From Virgibacillus_P tibetensis (GTDB taxonomy: Bacteria; Bacillota; Bacilli; Bacillales; Amphibacillaceae), in the NCBI RefSeq assembly GCF_036026595.1, contig NZ_JARZFX010000014.1, forward strand, positions 1 to 64,000: DNA of 64,000 nucleotides, written 5' to 3'. The notes under the pieces are model-generated. The model was not told the DNA's origin. It saw only the letters and a list, made by a program, of their open reading frames with translations, and ran no database searches. Below, piece after piece: positions 60,755 to 64,000 of the stretch. How positions within the stretch are numbered: position 1 is the first letter of the stretch; every line of letters starts with the position of its first letter. Made by a program: the position numbers and the translations under genes.

Positions 60755-61798
60755 TTATAGACTACCTATATTCGTTAATTCTTGTATTTCTCGCGTGTCT
60801 GTAGCTCCATCCAATATTTTCCGAACATCAGCTAAAGTTTCTTGAAGATCAACAGATTCACCTTTGATTCCAGTGAAATTTTCTGCCACATAGAACGGTT
60901 GTGTCAGATAAGCTTCCAATCGTTCCCCGCGTTTATAAGTTGGTAATTCAGATGCTGGTAGTTTATCAATTCCTTTAACATTTACTAATGAACGCAATTC
61001 ATAGTAGCGACGTAAAACCTTTTGTGCACGTTGTTGAATGGTAAAATGATTTTGATCAGCATGCGCTCCTTCTAATACAGAAGAAGTAGAATATAGTGGA
61101 TTTACTGCTGGGTATTTATGTCTTGCTGATAAATCAGCATCAAAATGCCAAAGTGTTTCAAGCGGTCCAAATGGTAAGTCTTCGTCAACAACTTCTCCCT
61201 TTAAATCTAAAAGGAATGTAGTAACATTCGTAATACCGACATTTTCAAGACGTTCATGCAGTTCATAAACTTTTCCTGTTAACACATGACTTCGGTCCGC
61301 CGCAAAAACGATATCTTTGTTTTTACCAGTGGCCACCAGTTCTTCATATGCTTCATCAATTGATTTTACTACAACATCTGCAAAATCAACTAAATCATCT
61401 ACTCCAGGATAATCCCCTTTAGGTTTAAGCAATACCGACACATACCCATCATTTCGCATTCGATGAAATAATTCTGTCAGAACGACAAGTTGCCCCATAC
61501 CTGGACGAGCAACTAAACCGACAGTACCTCCTTTTTCCAATGGTGCGAATAAATCCAACGTTTTAATTTTCGTTTCAATCATCTCCACACGCTCCCCTCT
61601 AATAATTAATTCATCCAAACTACATTCAGCAAGTGTTGCAAGTGCAACCAAAGTCCGAACTTCTGCTCGACCTATAGGTGTCTTTCCTGTGCTCAAATTG
61701 GAAACAGTTGCAGGCCGCAAGCCAACTGAACGTGCTGCACTTGTTAAATTTGGAACACGTCTCCGTAATAATGGAACATTTAATCTAATATTCTCCAA
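60755..61798 (-). CDS. helix-turn-helix fused to a degenerate F1-ATPase beta-subunit core
   Basis: A 347-residue protein. Residues 1-65 form an XRE-like HTH (LRRRVPNLTSAARSVGLRPATVSNL). From residue 77 it follows the F1-ATPase beta subunit: IKTLDLFAPLEKGGTVGLVARPGMGQLVVLTELF (77-110) mirrors IKxxDLLAPYxKGG and the P-loop, but GxGKT is replaced by RPGMGQLV, so the nucleotide lysine/threonine are lost. HFDADLSA...YPAVNPLYSTS (218-239), EGAHADQNHFTIQQRAQKVLRRYYEL (243-268), QPFYVAENFTGIKGESVDLQETLADVRKILDG (300-331) match the beta C-terminal domain. The N-terminal beta barrel is absent and replaced by the HTH. The middle catalytic loop is shortened. A TTG start follows GGAGGGGG. It is probably a transcription regulator using a dead ATPase fold as sensor; no other example is known to me with certainty. 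Confidence 0.78.
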   Translation of the reverse strand: MENIRLNVPLLRRRVPNLTSAARSVGLRPATVSNLSTGKTPIGRAEVRTLVALATLAECSLDELIIRGERVEMIETKIKTLDLFAPLEKGGTVGLVARPGMGQLVVLTELFHRMRNDGYVSVLLKPKGDYPGVDDLVDFADVVVKSIDEAYEELVATGKNKDIVFAADRSHVLTGKVYELHERLENVGITNVTTFLLDLKGEVVDEDLPFGPLETLWHFDADLSARHKYPAVNPLYSTSSVLEGAHADQNHFTIQQRAQKVLRRYYELRSLVNVKGIDKLPASELPTYKRGERLEAYLTQPFYVAENFTGIKGESVDLQETLADVRKILDGATDTREIQELTNIGSL

Positions 61799-61990
61799 GC
61801 TGCCCCCTCCTTCCTTACTTTATATAGTAATTTATTTTACGTTTAAATGCAACATTAATTACTCTAAAGAGTAATTATTTATACCCCAAGAGTAATAATT
61901 CTTTTATTTTTCATGCATAGAAGGAATTAGGCGTAATGACGAAGAATATTAAACAGTAGATATACACCAACAGAATAAGGAGGTATCAGC

Positions 61991-62830
61991 TTGCTTACAA
62001 ACGAACAATTACATGCAATTAAAAAACTCCAACGGGAATGTGAACTAGAAGAATCGATTCAGATAAAGTTAAATTGGGACATGCTAAGACGTCGTAACGA
62101 TAAAGAAATACACGACTTCTTTTACTACGCAGACAAGGAACTTACAGGATTTTTAGGGTTTTACAGATTTGGAGATAAAATCGAATTATGTGGGATGGTT
62201 AAACCTGCTTACAGGAGGAAAGGAATATTTTCGGAACTGTTTAGAGAAGCACTAACAACACTATCGAAAAGTAACTATAAAACAATACTATTAAATGCCC
62301 CTTCTAACTCCTTATCAGCTGCAGGATTTATAAATACACAGCACTGTGAATTTTCAATGACAGAACATCAAATGAAATGCTCGGATATTAAGCGATACCC
62401 TAATGAAAACAATGATATCATCATTCGACGCGCAGAGAATCATGACCTCAATATAGAGGTCGAACTAGATGTAAGTTGCTTTAACTTTCCAAAAGAGGAA
62501 GCGAAAGCATACAATAAAAGAATAAAGAATGATGAAACACACGAGTTCTATATGATTGAGAACAAAGGGCAGACGCTAGGAAAAATAAGAATAGCTCGTG
62601 TAGATAACGAGTTATGGATATATGGTTTCGCAATATTTCCTGAACATCAAGGAAAAGGAATTGGCAGAGCAGCTTTATTGAAATTAGTTAATCAAGAACG
62701 TGTCAGGAACTTGCCAATCTTTCTAGAAGTAGAGACGAAAAATACGAATGCACTGCGATTGTACGAATCCTGTGGATTTAAATCCTATCAATCACAGGAT
62801 TATTATATATACAAGAACCCCCTAACATAA
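61991..62830 (+). CDS. double-GNAT acetyltransferase
   Basis: A 279-residue protein with two tandem GNAT domains. The first (about 40-130) has LCGMVKPAYRRKGIFSELFR; the second (about 140-275) has GFAIFPEHQGKGIGRAALLKLV and NTNALRLYESCGF. Both keep the Q/RxxGxG loop. The TTG start at 61991 is 7 nt after AAGGAGG. The substrate is unknown. It is divergent from the HTH-F1beta gene with a 190-bp gap. Confidence 0.85.
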   Translation: MLTNEQLHAIKKLQRECELEESIQIKLNWDMLRRRNDKEIHDFFYYADKELTGFLGFYRFGDKIELCGMVKPAYRRKGIFSELFREALTTLSKSNYKTILLNAPSNSLSAAGFINTQHCEFSMTEHQMKCSDIKRYPNENNDIIIRRAENHDLNIEVELDVSCFNFPKEEAKAYNKRIKNDETHEFYMIENKGQTLGKIRIARVDNELWIYGFAIFPEHQGKGIGRAALLKLVNQERVRNLPIFLEVETKNTNALRLYESCGFKSYQSQDYYIYKNPLT

Positions 62831-62851
62831 TTGAGTTGTATGTAGGGGGTT
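62816..62851. terminator. terminator between convergent genes
   Basis: AACCCCCTA... pairs with ...TAGGGGGTT with one bulge. Confidence 0.7.
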
Positions 62852-62873
62852 ACTCATTTCACCTCATTTTAAA

Positions 62874-63557
62874 TTAATAGATTCCGTAACCTGGTTCTAT
62901 ATTAAGTTCAACCGTTTCAGGTACTCGAATATAAATAAGTTCAGCACCATGTTCGACTCCTGAACCACTCATCCATGATGAGTCACCTGCCTCACGAGTA
63001 AACTGGCTAAAGGGGAGTTCAAGACTTAACATAGTAAATTCAAGATCGACTTGTTCAGAATTATAAATAGTTAACGCATCCGACGATATAACAACATTTG
63101 GTACTGGTGCATGTTTTGTTACGTCAACTCCCTTTATATTGGTGGGTGTTTGATAGTAAATAACTTCGATTTCGCTCTCCAGTTCAGAAGTGCTGTGTAC
63201 GCGTATGGAAGTTCCGTTAACATCATTTTCTGGGGCCTTTATATCAATCTCATCATTTTGGTACTCCATTTTCCACTTCTTTTTTATATATGATTTATCA
63301 ATTTCTTCAATCTTATCCCTGTAATTATATAGATCAGGCACCACTTCTGAGTCACCGGACTCTTCTTTTACAAGCTTACTATCTATTGGAAGTAGATAAT
63401 ACGTTACCATGGAAATAAGTAGTATACCGATATAAACAAAGAGCATCCATTTTATACTTTTTCCATAATTATTAATTTGCCGCTTTAATAAGTTAGATAT
63501 CAGATAGATGACAACGAAAATTAAAATAATTGGAAGATAAATTAATACTATACCCAT
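62874..63557 (-). CDS. membrane-anchored protein of unknown function
   Basis: A 227-residue protein with two N-terminal membrane helices (about 4-22 and 36-57) and a soluble, beta-rich C-terminal part of about 165 residues (acidic; WKMEYQNDEIDIKAPENDVNG and later strands). No family recognised. It overlaps the next gene's stop by one base (63557), so the two are translated together; the second is an ABC-permease-like membrane protein, so this may be an accessory subunit. Confidence 0.65.
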   Translation of the reverse strand: MGIVLIYLPIILIFVVIYLISNLLKRQINNYGKSIKWMLFVYIGILLISMVTYYLLPIDSKLVKEESGDSEVVPDLYNYRDKIEEIDKSYIKKKWKMEYQNDEIDIKAPENDVNGTSIRVHSTSELESEIEVIYYQTPTNIKGVDVTKHAPVPNVVISSDALTIYNSEQVDLEFTMLSLELPFSQFTREAGDSSWMSGSGVEHGAELIYIRVPETVELNIEPGYGIY

Positions 63558-64000
63558 TACCTTACCTCCCGTTTATTAGATATAATTACTGCACCCACTA
63601 AAGTTAGTACGATCGTTCCAATGAATTTAAATAAGAAAAAAACAAAGGATGATTCCATGATATAAAACTCACCCAGATTAATAATTAATTGACTTTCGCT
63701 GATTGTTACCAGAAACAATGAACCGATCAGTAGAACTGGTAGTAGGATAACCAAAGTCCGGTGTATTTGTGCAATAGTACCAACGAGGTAACCTAATGCA
63801 GCAAATAAAAGGATGTAAAGAATAGTTGCAATAAATCCACTAACATAGTCACCGAATCCAATTGCCGATCCTGGCTCAAAGGATTGAGTGTCAGCTAAGA
63901 AATACAGAGCAACCTTTAATAGAAATCCTGACAAAAGAGCTGTGATTGCACCTAATGCACTAGCCATTAACATAAAAACTATATTCGATAGATTACTGCT
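63557..64000 (-). CDS. membrane protein, possible ABC-2 type permease (5' end outside window)
   Basis: At least 148 residues, open to the window edge, with four predicted helices. The phrase YILLFAALGYLVGTIAQIHRTLVILLPVLLIGSLFL is typical of ABC-2-like permeases that export peptides or drugs. The start lies outside the window (the ATG at 63973 is internal). It is coupled to the preceding gene; an ATPase gene would be expected further right. Confidence 0.55.
   Translation of the reverse strand, partial: SSNLSNIVFMLMASALGAITALLSGFLLKVALYFLADTQSFEPGSAIGFGDYVSGFIATILYILLFAALGYLVGTIAQIHRTLVILLPVLLIGSLFLVTISESQLIINLGEFYIMESSFVFFLFKFIGTIVLTLVGAVIISNKREVR

Overview
The window looks like a low-GC, spore-forming, probably halotolerant member of the Bacillaceae (Virgibacillus / Oceanobacillus / Lentibacillus type). 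The support is a CotF-like spore coat protein, the Bacillus small-protein families YfhD, YueI, YhdT and YkvR (DUF3219), strong AGGAGG ribosome binding sites, a BCCT-type osmolyte transporter and thi and thr operons of Bacillus type. The genus is inference; no rRNA is present.

Layout. 0-19.3 kb is ordinary chromosome: an MBL-fold hydrolase with a TctA-like transporter, a spore coat protein, aconitase, small stress or spore proteins, a DJ-1/PfpI protein, acetoacetate-CoA ligase, an oligopeptide-type lipoprotein, an M42 aminopeptidase, PanF-YhdT and a very large secreted nuclease/5'-nucleotidase of the YhcR type. Traces of IS200/IS605-like ends lie at 15-47 and around an XRE gene at 6.1-6.5 kb.

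19.35-35.2 kb is a genomic island. It starts at the 3' half of a tRNA-Ala(GGC) gene and ends at a 41-nt near-identical copy of that half. It is visibly more A+T-rich than its flanks. It carries one long minus-strand operon for what looks like an undescribed small-molecule pathway: a carrier protein, an ATP-grasp ligase and a PLP decarboxylase (the trio resembles BtrI/BtrJ/BtrK of butirosin side-chain synthesis), four ketosynthase-III/thiolase-fold proteins of which two keep and two lack the active-site cysteine, a full and a half-size acyl-CoA dehydrogenase, four GNAT-like proteins, a MATE exporter and a holo-ACP-synthase-type phosphopantetheinyl transferase. Divergent to it lies a HTH-TPR (RRNPP-type) regulator followed directly by a 39-residue secreted propeptide, so the cluster is probably controlled by peptide quorum sensing. 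The operon leader holds two mini-ORFs and a hairpin. The far end of the island is decayed (phosphotransferase pseudogene) and no integrase is visible.

35.2-64 kb returns to chromosome: a thiW-thiD-thiM-thiE operon with two TPP riboswitches, a Gly/Pro-rich repeat protein, a polyphosphate-polymerase-domain protein paired with a DUF4956 membrane protein, a BCCT transporter, a squalene/phytoene-synthase-like gene, TrmB and MFS genes, hom-thrC-thrB, an M14 carboxypeptidase, an rRNA methyltransferase of the RlmI type, several small conserved genes and pseudogenes (TipAS, DUF6155, DUF4440-like), and a striking fusion of a helix-turn-helix with a degenerate F1-ATPase beta-subunit core (60.8-61.8 kb). 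The last gene, a membrane protein possibly of an ABC exporter, runs off the end of the window.
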